DNA from: Dipetalonema caudispina
Taxonomy: Eukaryota > Nematoda > Chromadorea > Rhabditida > Onchocercidae
Length of the DNA stretch: 64,000 nucleotides
Direction: 5' to 3'
NCBI GenBank assembly: GCA_013365325.1
Contig: JABVXV010000026.1
Span: forward strand, 62,001 to 126,000
Of this stretch, positions 13,400 through 25,600 are shown one piece after another; the first letter of the stretch is position 1, and each line of letters begins with the position of its first letter. The translations under genes were made by a program, and so were the position numbers. The notes beneath the pieces are model-generated. The model searched no databases and was not told where the DNA came from. It worked only from the letters and a program-made list of their open reading frames with translations.

Positions 13400-13960
13400 A
13401 CATACTTCCATTTTCTCATTAACAAATATCAAAGAACGTCGCCGATTAAGCGGACTCAAAACGATTTAAACTATGCTAAAATAAAACAAAAAATTTAATG
13501 CCATTACTGATATTATTCATACCAGACACTTAGCTAAGTTTTCTTAACTCATACTTATTTGAACAAAAAAGTACAATATAAAAAAAACACTTGGATTCTT
13601 CTTTTTTCAAGTAATATATCGGTATATTTCACGATATTTCAATGCAAATCAGCAACTGTTTCAGTGATTTGCTCTATATTATACTCATATGCCGCAAAAT
13701 TTTATAGAAATTTGTAATTTATTTCAGAAAAGATATTCTGTTAAGAACACGGAATTTTGACATACGACAATTTTCCCCAAAAAATTGAAGATATATAAAA
13801 AAAGCCCCTCCATTCTTATATAAAAAATATATAAAAGATTTATATATAAAAAGTTCCATTATATAAAAAAGTTCCATTGTTGAAGGTTCAACTAAATTAT
13901 CTATGGTGTCATACGCTACATTAAATGTTCGTTAATGGTGAAGATGCATTAAACATATTC
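13400..13960. repeat. Diverged dispersed repeat, copy 1
   Basis: This stretch aligns by eye with 17500-17950, in the same orientation. Matching blocks appear in the same order in both: a CAAATATCAAA block followed by GACTTAA-like sequence; GATATTATTCA; TTTGAACAAAAAA against TTTGAGCAAAAAA; TGATTTGCT followed by TATATT; CATATG followed by CAAAATTT; and AATTTGTAATTTA against AATTTATAATTCA. Many substitutions and small indels separate the copies, so the duplication is old. Confidence 0.5.
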
Positions 13961-14167
13961 GTTTGTAAGTTGAAGGTATTTTATCGCAACCTAATGGTAA
14001 TTGTAACAGCAAATAAATCTAACAGAATTACACGGCATATGAACTGTTCTATATGATTCGATAACCAATTTATGCCAAATAAACCAATTTGAACGACTGC
14101 ACAATTTTCATATGGTAAATGGACTATTTTGATTGATCCGAAAGTGAAAAAGCACTGATATACTACC

Positions 14168-14290
14168 CGTTTTGATATATCCGCTCCCATTGATAACAAA
14201 TATTCAACAATATGCAAATGACCCGCACAACTTGCACAGTTCAATGCAGTTCAACCATATGATCCGATATACTGATATCCATTCCCGCAG
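14168..14290 (-). pseudogene. Decayed ankyrin-repeat fragment
   Basis: On the minus strand, from about 14250 down, the reading TALNCASCAGHLHIVEYLL then SMGADI is a textbook ankyrin repeat (TALH..A..GH..IVEYLL..GADI). The codon just before it (14251-14253), where ankyrin repeats usually carry Trp, is TGA. The preceding finger-like MDISISDH (about 14263-14290) is in another frame. A stop plus a frameshift argue for a dead exon. A possible donor GTAGTA follows at about 14167. I found no other ankyrin exons around it. The parent gene is unknown. Confidence 0.55.
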
Positions 14291-14299
14291 TTTTCATGT

Positions 14300-17241
14300 C
14301 ACATTACTTTCCATTGCCGATACTGATATTAACTTTCGCTTAAAATCTTTATGTAAATTTCTACGAATTACTTCATCGCCGCAAGGAAGAAAGCGATACT
14401 TCATCTTTCTTTTTCTTACCACAGAAAATTCATGAAAAGAAATGTTCGTTACTGTTGGAAGCAAATCACCTCGGGAATTGTGGATTATTTTGATAATTCA
14501 TTTTCTTTAATTAGGAATATGATCCCTTCATAAGAAATAAACCAAGGATGTGTTTCGATGAATACATGAACGGAAAATATCAAAGGATCATATCGGGGGT
14601 TTATTAAGCATACAAGTGGCATACGGAATAAATTAAATAATAAACAATGAAAACTGCATGTTCATACGTAAGTCGTAAAGGAAGTAAAATCTTCCTAAAT
14701 AACGCAATGACAACAATACAAAATGAAATCTTCCTAAAAACCGAGAAAAAAAAATTGTGATATATGACGAAAAAATGAAATAAACATCAATGCAATGGAA
14801 ATTTCTCTGCCTAACATCGAATAATTACTGAGAATCGAAATAAAGTATGATCGGATCGAACTTCAAAACCAATAATTTGTTTGACCGTTCGCTATTGTTT
14901 TAAATAGCATTATCGGCATTAATATTATTCATAAATGATGATTGATGGCAACAAAATGATGTTGGCGAAATGATGTTCATTTCTCTTAATGAGTTCCGCT
15001 ATCCAACTACAATTTCGTAGTAATCGAAAACTGAAGTTAATGTTGATTGATAAGGGAATGTTTGGTGAATTAAGCAAGCAATTCTTTTCAACTTCGGTTA
15101 ACAATTTTAGTTAGATAACGACATCATTTGGAAATGCAGAGTGTGTGTATAAACATGAAATATTTTGAAATAACCCTCTATTCATAAATACTAATCAGAA
15201 TGGTTGAACTTATAGTTTACCTGTATACGTATCATTTCCACTAAAGCACTCGCAGTAAAAGATTATAAATGACAAACAATGATCCACTTGGACCATAACT
15301 ATTTCTACAAATGTAATATTTCATAAAAGATATGATTGTTAAGATAAAGTGAATGAAAATCCTTATAAGCTGGCGTTGCTAACATGCGAAGAAATAGCAA
15401 CATTCAGTACAATAATATCAAAAAGAGATAAATTTGGTTGAAAAAAACTAAACCGAACTTTTGGTTTTCAACATCATATATTGGAATAAGTGTTAGTAAA
15501 CACAAAATATTTTAAGGAGAACGCTTTCTTTGGAGACTAAACGAAGACTTAATTAACTCGGCGGAAACAAATTAAAACTAATTGAAATTACGGAAACTTG
15601 TTGACAACTCCAACAGCAAACATCACATCACTAAGTAACGTTGTTAGATCATCAATGAAAATAGAAATCTCAACATTAAAAATGCTTGCTTCGAGGTTTC
15701 TTTAACACATTCTTCAGGTGCTATCGTATTTACTGAACAGGTCATGTAGACAAGTTCGAAAATTGGGTAAATTAACGGGTCAAGGATTTGGATAAATTAA
15801 TTTTCATACGTATTCAATTATCAGGAAAACTGTTCTGGTATTTTTAAACGGGTCACTTTTCTGCCAGACGTCTTATCCATAGTTTCGTCTTAAGCATGAG
15901 TTCTCTTTCTTTTTATTATCATCAATTCTGTTTAATATTCTTTTTTTGTTCTACTATAACCAAACAATGTTAAATCGTCATTTTTATCTTGTAGAATTTC
16001 ATCTTTTTTTCGTGTTCAAAATTCTTCGAAGAATCTATCAAAAGTTATGATTGTTTGGCAGGATTCATACCGACAAAAAAAGGAAGCAAAAGAGATTAAA
16101 TTTTATTATCATTAATAATCAACAACTCAGTAAAACAGTAAAATAATTTGCACTGGGTTATTCAAATTTTCCAAAACAAAAATGGATGAAAAAAGGGGAA
16201 GATGTTTGCCAGATTTATCTGATCACGACATACATACTGCAGGCTTCGTATTAAAGGTGCTTCTGTTGTCTTCAATTGCAGTATTTGCATACTGGGATAA
16301 TCCGATATTACTTGTAAATCCAATATTTCCTAAAAATGCAAAAAAGAGAGAAAATGATAGTTTAGCTTAATTCCGACTTCCGATTGTTCAATATTGCAGT
16401 TATTGAGAAAAGAGAAGCGGAACAGTTATGAATCGATGTTCACATTAAATTTTACAAAATAGATACGTTTCAAATATTTCAAAATATATTACAGGAAACA
16501 TGCAAGTTGCAAAGTTCGATTTTTCTCTTTTTGCACACTAATTGGATTAAAATAAGAGTCATTTTTTAACTTGAGGAATAATTTGAAATGTGGCACATAC
16601 AAAATTCACTGCAATTGATAAGCATCAGTCATATAAACATCAAACTGCATTGAGCCATGTCGAATTGTGTTAAACTTTGTTTCATATAGATTTGGCCTAG
16701 CGAAAAATATGCAAATAAAAGTGTACACCTATTGTTGAGTCTTAGTCTTCCATATCTTTTTTAATACCATTTTTGATCATCGGAATTTAAATTGAAGAGT
16801 AATTTGACGTGTGAGAATGTTTTGCGATACTTTCATTTTTGCGGAACGGATTTAATTCTTCTTACCTCATATCATCTCTTTTATGTTTCCCAACTTTCCA
16901 GCTCTTCCTTGTTAGTATATTATGTTTACTTCTCCTGTTTGTCAGCTAATCTTTGCAGTGAATTCGGGTGACATTTTTTCATGAACGAATGATAAAAATT
17001 CGACTGGTAAATCATTTTAGCAGTCTTAAAATATATCAATCATATGAGACATGTAAATTTGACTACTTCAGGGTCTACATAATCTATCTTGATCTACTGA
17101 AATAAATTAGAGTGGCTCATATGTCTACTACCTATCATGCACAAAACTTGGGTGGCTTTCCTCATTGTAGCCTGATTTTCAGGTAGCCATTATGTAACAC
17201 CGCGGTACTGCGTTTTTTTTATATCCACAATAAACATTTTT
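14300..17241. other. Gene-poor stretch
   Basis: No convincing exons or RNA genes. The 62-codon plus-strand ORF at 16182-16370 has a hydrophobic middle (FVLKVLLLSSIAVFAYW) but no splice context or recognisable relative, so I do not call it a gene. Confidence 0.4.
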
Positions 17242-17499
17242 TTGCTAAATAAGATTTTCTTGGCAAATGTTTTGGATAAAATGTCTGGCTCGGTAATTCC
17301 AGGAGCTAACTACTGCATCTTGGCCATGCACTTCCTTATCTTTGTCGGATTATTGTGTTCTGTTAACACGGGCCTTTTCTACTTCTATAATCGTCAGTTG
17401 ACATCGACTTCTTCCTTTTTTCCCTTTCATCCCTCAGTTTTATTTAAAACTTATATTCAGGACAAACGATATTCTGAAAGATCATGCTAAAGCTTATTT

Positions 17500-17950
17500 T
17501 CTGGAAAAGACGATAGCAAATATCAAAAAAGGTTGCTGACTTAATAACAAATCTAAATTACACTAGAACTTGACAAGAAGCTTAACATCACGGTCGATAT
17601 TATTCACATCAGATATTTGGCCAAGAAGAGTCCATTACTTCTTTGAGCAAAAAACCACAGCATAAAAATTCCTTTTCATACGAAGTAACATGTCACTTCA
17701 CAGTTCAATGCAAAGTCAAAGCTTCTGATTTGCTTTTATATTGTACTAGCATATGCAAAATTTAATAAAAATTTATAATTCACATCAGAGGAGATTTAAC
17801 GCAAAATCCTGACATTTTCTTACACAGATTCCCTCATTTGAACAAGCGATTAGCGTTAGATAAAAACTAAACTACATCAAACATTGGTAATGTGAAAATT
17901 ATTATTAGATCAATATTGAAAATAAAAATGATATGCAATTAGTGTGCATC
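17500..17950. repeat. Diverged dispersed repeat, copy 2
   Basis: Partner of 13400-13960, in the same orientation, with similar blocks in the same order across roughly 450 bases. It lies within the presumed first intron of the dead chemoreceptor and ends next to the short minus-strand ORF at 17952-18086. No terminal repeats or target duplications were recognised, so whether it is a mobile element or a segmental duplication is open. Confidence 0.5.
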
Positions 17951-17951
17951 A

Positions 17952-18086
17952 TTACTTAATACGTTTATATCGGAGAATTTGATCAATCATAGTTGTCTCA
18001 TTAATTTTCATCATATTTGCAAATTCCATGGTTTCTTTTTCGGTCATACTTGGCAAACGATGTTGTTTATTAGTAGTAACAGAGTT
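17952..18086 (-). other. Isolated exon-like ORF, 44 codons
   Basis: A minus-strand frame preceded by a TAG acceptor-like trinucleotide and ending in TAA. It reads as a polar helical peptide (MTEKETMEFANMMKINETT, then MIDQILRYKRIK). Composition is coding-like and unlike the random frames around it, but no family is recognised and no neighbouring exons were found. It may be the 3' exon of a decayed gene on the opposite strand to the chemoreceptor remnant. Confidence 0.25.
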
Positions 18087-18318
18087 CTACTATATCTGCG
18101 AATAATTCTGATGCAATGATGAATTGACAATTGGCGAAAGATTAGTTAATAATATAATCCACTTTTACTTACGTTCTCCAACATAACAGCTCGAAGATAC
18201 ATAAGCTTCCAACTATTCGTTTTCTTTCCTTTTTGTAATAATTAACAGCCATTTCTTAATCATATCAAAATTCGCCGAAATTACAGTTTTCCTCATATAG
18301 ATTTTTCTTTCTTTCTTG

Positions 18319-18334
18319 AAAAAAAAAAAAAAAA
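18319..18334. repeat. Poly-A tract
   Basis: A run of A in gene-poor sequence. Confidence 0.8.
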
Positions 18335-20595
18335 TGAAATTGATGTTTTAGGTCAAGCGATAAAATGGCTGTGTAGGTACCAATCCTACCATTTGTATGC
18401 ATTTTTCTATTTTCTACTATGTCTTTTAACCGGCTTCGTTAGCAATACTGCGCTCAGAGCAGCTATTATTCAGAGAAAGTACAACATTGATATTTTGATC
18501 ACTAATTATCATTTGATCAGTGTTAATAGTCCCATCATTGATCATTATTAGTCTTCAATTTTTGCATAGAATTTATAAAGATGAAATAAGAGACATAAAT
18601 CAACTGCCATTACCCAATCAATTTGCTTGTGAGGCTTACATAAAGTCGAATAAGATCAAAATAAAGAATTCGAAGATTCAGAGAACGCTACAGAGAAAAA
18701 ATAGGGAAGATAGGTATTAAGTAGGGAAGTTTCATTTACTTATATATATATAACCTTACGTGAGTGGGGGAGGTTAAATAATCAAGGTTTACAACATTTT
18801 GTACAGCAAATTTTTGCAACCTTTTGAGTACCTCAATTTCAACTTCAAAAATTATAAAACTTCAAGTCCCAAAATAATTGCGGAACTCCTATAATTCATA
18901 AGGATTCCAGGCGTCTGCACAATGTTAACAATGTATTCATAGCACTGAACGCATTTGGTGACATTCTTCGGGAATTACTTTTATATCTTTACGGACATAC
19001 ATTTGGATACAGTTAGTACCCAGTCTCGGTCTAAACTTTACAATTATTTGAATATTTTTTATTGGCATGGATCGAGCCATTGCAATTTAAAACCTTTAAG
19101 GTAAGTAAGTATTCGGACAGAACAAGCAACTTCAATCTCTCTACCGATGACAGGTAGTTGCGTTTGTGAAATGGTGGATGCCTTCTTCCGAAATCGAATA
19201 TATTTTTAACTAAGAATTGTAACGGTTATTTGTAGATATCAGAAATGGAAAAGAAATTTTATATTTCAGCGATGACCTTTCCAGCCTATTTTATGCAGTC
19301 GCTATGCTCACATTGGTTTTTATATGACGGAAATAGCGAGTAAGCTAGAAATTTTTAGATGCATAATTAGCGGTAATCGTTGATATTTTAAAATCTAATT
19401 TATACGATCAGTCTAAAATATCTAAGCATGCGAAAACAAGTTTTTTTTTGAGAAGATCGACAAAACCACAATTCACCCCAGCCGAAACTTTTTTGCTTCG
19501 GTTTCTTCTAACTGATATGGAAAAAGTATGTATAGTTTTCTTTATCCTGTTAAGAGAAATATGAATCGAAGGATTGATAACAGGAAAATGAGTAATGCGA
19601 TAGAGAATGAGCTTGGAAAAAGGTATTGTTATTAAAAAGAGAAGGACAAAAATCACAAGATTTCCAAGTAAACAATGCCAGCAATTTAAAAAGAAAAATA
19701 TAAGGTTTTCGATGTTTGAAATACAAAAAATATAAACGTAGGCAAAGCACTCTGTTTCCTATATCATATATTTGCAGTGTTAAAATAATCTGTGTTGTGG
19801 TTGCAATACACAGTGGTCTGTCAGAGTCCATTTGGACCATTTCGACAACCCTTATTAATTTAGCAACAGTTATTCTTTATGCAATACTAAACCGAGTTAT
19901 AGTGAAAGGTAAAACAAATGAGCTGTTTGATTAATTAACAAAAAGCTTGCAAATAACATATGAACTTGAACGATGTTCGGTGACTCACTGCAGACATTTC
20001 GCCACATTCCCATTTTACCACAAATATCTTTCCCCCTTTTTTCATTATTCAGCTGCTGTCAATTCTATATTATGACCGTATTAATTAATGATTTTATGAA
20101 GGCCTAATCAATTATGAATAACTGAAATGGTTGCCACACTTCTAATTTTCAGCAACTAAGAACTTCGAGCTGCTGCAAACACTAAAGATAGTCGTGGCAT
20201 TTATTGGGAAAATTAGCATCAACAACAATCTTTCTGTCAACACTGTTCTTCGATATTTCCAAAATGACGGTGCTTTATATAGGATGCTATGCGGGAATAT
20301 TTATTAATATAAGCATTTCATGCAATTGGTTATTTTATTATTAGAGAAGGTAAAAATCGATCTTACGAAATATCAAAAAAAAATATTTTAACGTTGAAAT
20401 ATTTTACGTTGAAAGCATATTGGTAGTGATAGCAATATTGACTGATAAAATTTATAGCTGTGACTATAAAAATTTTATTGCGGTACGGAATATCGAAACG
20501 AATTCAAAAGACAACTCAGGAAGCTTCCATGCTTAAAGAATGCCGTAAATTTGCCATCAAAACGCACGTGGCCACCGTTCACAAGTAGAACTTGA

Positions 20596-22616
20596 TAAAA
20601 ATCGTCCTGAGAATCTCGTGAATTTGATCAAGATTAGTTGCGGACAATGGCAGTGGTTGTTGTTACAGGCTTCCACAATTTCGTTAGACGCTCACATGTC
20701 GATTCGGTTGAATCAAAAGTTATTCCTGCAATTACAGTTCCCCAACTGCAAAAAACAGATACAATGTATATGTTTGAAGCAGTTTTTGCATTCCTCTTCT
20801 GTTTGAAATGTCAGTAAATAAATTTGCACTACAATATTTTGTTACTGGCTGAAACTTAACAAACGGAATAACTGACAGTGAAAAATTCTAAAATTGATTC
20901 ACCCATGTTTAAAGACTAATAAAAGTGTTGAATACTTCAGAATTACAAGACTATTCGAAAATAGAATTGCACTATAGACCTTCAATGATATACCTCATAT
21001 TCGGTTGAAAAACTCCCGAAAACTTTAAAATTTATGTATATTATCATATTCACAAAAAACAGAGCATGAGAATTATGAGCCAATTATAGGAAATGAAATT
21101 ACATACCGAGTTAAAAGAAATAAAATTAAATTAAGGAGAGCCTTTCATAGAATGTTAGTGTACTACTGGTAACAGGTTTCCTTCATATTTCGTATCAATT
21201 AATCTTCTATATCTAAGATTCTATAAGAGGAAAAAAACATAGAGGTACTGAACTAAATCGCATAGAAAATGAAAGGAAGATGTATTCTTCTCTTAGAGAG
21301 ACTCATTCTTTATTAAAATAATAGTTATTTCAGTTTCGATCCATAATCATCATTTTCTACTGCTTCAATCCCCAATTCTACTGAATTTCAAGTTCGGATT
21401 TCAATGCGATTTCCATCTTAGAATTTTTGGTGAAAAATTTTAGAAAAATCTTCAGTTCAATTTGAGAACTACAGCCAATATTAACTAAAAAGCAGCTACG
21501 AAATGACAAAACTGATAAATCAAACTGAACTTAAATCTATTGAAAAAAGGGAACGCTAACGAGCAAACTACAGGCAAAACATAGCACACAGTATCACACC
21601 GACTTTACGATGTATTCTGTATAAATTCAGGTCTCAAATATTCATTAAAATTTTGTAACGAGGAATACGATTTTATATAAAAATCACAAAATGAGCAATA
21701 ATTTTTACATATAAATATGCATTGTTGATGGAGCAAAGTTAAAAACAATGGGATTTAACAAAGAATTACTTTTAAAAATGTAATAAAAATCTTGACTGCT
21801 GAAATCAAACGATCATTCAGAATCGTTGAATTGCTGCATTTGGTGAAAAAACACAAACTACCGTCAAGAAACGTTTTGCACCGAGGAACTTAAGCAGCAG
21901 AGAGATGAAAATAAAATCAAAATACTGACTGGACATTAATGTTAATAAGAACCTCCTTAATACAACATAATTCGATAAAGCAACAAGGAAAAGCTGTGAC
22001 GAAAAAGATTAAGAGTTCAGAAATTGAAAAAGTAGAATAAATAAACAAAAAGGAGGCCAAGACTTTTTGGTTTTAATATTTTATGAGAAATTTATGACTG
22101 ATATGAAATCATTTAAATGTGAAGTCTTTCAAAGATTTAATCATTTTTTTTCGAATTAGGTTAGGTTGAAACATCAAATGATATTAGGTCTAGAGTTCAA
22201 CAGAAACAAGATAAAGTTAGGATATGAAAACTAGCATTTTTCCAAATTCAGATTTAAATAACAATAACGAAGAACTGTAAAAAATTAGCAATCCTAAAAA
22301 CGGCATCCAAACAACCTGGATTTGTGCATGAAGTCCGATTTGGATAATCCACCTGATGTAAAAACGATAGCAATTCATTAAAGTCGAAATACGACAAAAC
22401 ACTATGACATCGTTAAGATCATATAAATGAAACCAAAACAAATCACGACAAAGAAGAAAGGACTCATAAATGAAAGATATATAGGAAACTGGAAGAAATG
22501 TAAAGCCGTCGTTTTTTAACTATGCAGTTTACATCTTTCAGCTAAAAAAGAAAAGAGAAGCAAAGGGAAAAACAGCGAAAAAAATTAAGTAACCTAAAAT
22601 TTAAAAAGCTGCTTTA
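20596..22616. other. Spacer downstream of the DOCK gene
   Basis: No exon, RNA gene or repeat recognised. The 62-codon plus-strand ORF at 20618-20806 starts just after the chemoreceptor stop and has no family resemblance. The right end presumably holds the DOCK 3' UTR. Confidence 0.4.
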
Positions 22617-25600
22617 TCACACTGCAGTAACCGGTCCAAGTTCAGCAGCAACAGCAGCTGCATGTACAACTTTTAGTGTATGTGCTTCGGAACACTTACT
22701 TTTACGGATGCCAACAATCGGTGCCATTTGTTTCGTAAATTCAATATAATTTTTCTGCAGTTCGTTCTAAAATTTCGTAAAAGTTAGATTCTCAATGTGA
22801 AATTTCACCCGAATAATTCATCATGGGAATGGAACAGGCAAATGAAGAATAATGCTGAACGTTTATAGATCAACTAAGATCATTATAACTGAAATTTCAA
22901 AACAGAATGCTCTAATCAACGACCATAAATGCACAAAAGGAATCACTTGCTGACTAGCATCAAGAATCAGGATCCTATGTACAGTATTGTCATTATCTAA
23001 TGACTGAACAGTGCTGACGATTTGGTAGTAGAAATAATCTTTCATCGTTATAAATGAAAAAACAATGGGAAATGTTAAAAAACTCCATAGCTTTGTTATG
23101 GGGAGATTATTTCTGATAAAACAAAGGTTGAACAACCAAATAAGTTAACCTGATAAGCCTGTTGATCAGCATGGATAAGTTTCTTGTTCTTCTGAAGAGC
23201 ATCAGCACATTTCTTTGAAAAATCTTTGAAACACAAGCGAAGCTTATTCTGGAATTTATCCATCGGTTTGCCTCGTTCATCCAAAATCATATTTGTAAGA
23301 AACACGTTGGCAACCTTCAAAAACGAAAATCTTTTATCAAGTTACTACTAAAATAATAATGAAAATATAGATAATATCCCTTCACCTACTAACCCAGGAA
23401 AAGGACGGATATTATCATTACAAAATGTTAGAAGATATGATAAAGGAGGAAAAAACAATCATTTCCAGCAACAACTTGAAAGAAAATTTTTGAATCTAGA
23501 AATTTAGTCGAAACCAAATTATGAACACCTTGTTTACTTACCTTCACTAATATTTTGACAAGTTTGCAAAGTTCTGAAACTCACTTCTATAGGACCTTGG
23601 TTCACAGTGGTACCAATGCAACCTTGTAGTACCATCTGAAGCATTTTAGCATCGGGTGGATCTTGTGCAGTAGCAGCAGCTAATTCACGAGTTCGTTTTT
23701 GGACATCTTCAATTGCAACTTCAATTGGAGTCAAAATGATTTGTTCACGACTTACCACTCGAAGGCGTGTTTTTACGTATGGAAAACTGGAAATTATACG
23801 CGAATAATGTAGAAGAAAAATCAGTTCATTTAAGGAGAAAAAATTCCTAGAAAGATGCAAAATTAAAACAAAATTCATCCAGTGCTTTTCGTAGGCTAAA
23901 CACGCTGTATGCAAATCCTATAAAAGACGTTTACGTTGTCACTCATCAACACATTACACTTGATTATGGTGTCGCAAGTTCGTTTCTGCTGTTATCGATG
24001 GTTATGCAGTAAAAAACGCCATCTTCTTGACTTGCATGAAGCTTTTGTAGTTTTTTTTTTTTTTTTTTTTTTTCAATATTTCAAATGTTGAATATCTCAA
24101 ACCAAAGATATGAATTTAAATGCTGATTCCAAATTACCAATATTGCGTGGTTAGTATAGTTCGTCTTTTATACTGATCCTTCAAATCACCATGAGCCGGA
24201 CCATCTTTCGTAAACGGTGTTGCATAGACGAATCGATATAACTTGTGATTCCTCTCAAAATGAGTCGGACGACGACGTCGTTCCCAATTCTCCAAATATG
24301 GTTCTACATATGTGATTTGCAAATAAGCTTTTGTGGAATCCAAACGATTTCGATCGACCTACAGATCATTTTAAGCATTAATTGAACCAACTTTCTTCAT
24401 TACACTAGTATAATAACTTCAACATTCAAATAATATTATCATACAAATTTAGTCAAAAGATGGGAAACATACAGTATTTGAATCTTTGATAACTTCCACA
24501 ACTCCTTTTCCAAAACGATCTGTATAAAATGTATCCAAACGATGGCTGATTTCGGACAGTTTCGTGATTGCCGGCTCTTTGTAGATGAATTCGACATTGT
24601 CCAAATCACCGAAACGACTGCCATAAAAACCCACCCGAAAATAGGTACCGAAACAACGTTTATCAGCACTAAAATTTCAAAGAAAAGCTTTCAAAATTTG
24701 ACGACAATCGAGAATGAAGTTTCTGCACTCTTCACATTGCAATCAAAATATAATCACACTCTTTTCAAAAGCTTTCTCATAAATATCAGTTACAAATGAC
24801 TGAGTAATTTTTGACATTTAATTATAAACAGCCAGAGCTATTCGCAATGTCGTTTAGGTGAAAAACTATACTGGGAAGTGTTCAATCCCAACTGTAAAGA
24901 ATGTCTTGCATAGTAAGAAATTAAAAAATTAACATTGCCTCGGAAATTTATAAAAATTAAATGTTATAGCAAAAATGGATGAATCTGGGATTCTTTAGCA
25001 TGTACCTTGGTAAAGGTGAATACCATGCATCTGCAATATCTTCAATCAGTGGTATAGTTGGTTCAATACGTGAAAGCGCTTGGCTCAGGCAGCTATGTAT
25101 TTGTGCCAAATGCCGGAAATCACGATTTTCTTCCAAAATTGGTGTTATTATCTGATATAAATAAATAATCGGAACGGAAAGTTTGAATGAAAATTTAAAA
25201 TTTTCATGAAGTAGATAGAATTACATTTCTGAAAAAAGTCTAGTTTCAATGTAATTATAAGAATGCTCAATAACCTTATACAGTTGTACCATTGATTCAT
25301 ACATTTGAGCTTTCTCCATAAACTGCGCCGTTTTCTCCACCAAATGCACCAAACCATTTTGCGTAAAATGACGACTTTCACAAATACCTTCTTCTTCGGG
25401 ACTGAAAATTCATTCAAATTCACAGCATCAACCTATTTCGACGAACTCTTTTCATCTTTAAAAAAAAAGAAAAAATCCTAACAGTCCATAAAAAAAAGAG
25501 ACCGACGTTTAAATTATTATTGCAAATCTAAAATATGGACGAAAAACATTTTTTTAGCTAAAATCAAAACCATTACCTAATAACATCATCCGAAACAGCA

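Larger units (their letters stand above)
17242..20595 (+). pseudogene. Dead Srsx-type 7TM chemoreceptor
   Basis: Srsx receptors are nematode rhodopsin-like chemosensory GPCRs. Landmarks appear in order on the plus strand. TM2 (18893-19018) contains NVFIALNAFGDILRE, matching the family's NxxIALNxFCDIL signature. The end of TM3 (19058-19090) reads FIGMDRAIAI, the DRY-like motif. TM5 is at about 19755-19931 ([15 protein letters not shown]). TM6-TM7 (20157-20360) ends [11 protein letters not shown]. The C-tail (about 20487-20595) has GTEYRNEF then a Lys/Arg-rich stretch and TGA. A possible TM1 lies at 17281-17400. Damage: TAG and TAA between TM2 and TM3 plus a frame change; a frameshift inside TM6 (about 20200-20215); and an in-frame TAG in TM7 (20342-20344). 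No splicing pattern I could find rescues all of these. The TM core is secure; the TM1 part and the 5' limit are guesses. Confidence 0.7.

Noticed and set aside
20618..20806. 62-codon ORF after the chemoreceptor remnant
   Set aside because: The receptor tail ends at a TGA (20593-20595) in another frame, and this ORF shows no family signature or splice sites.
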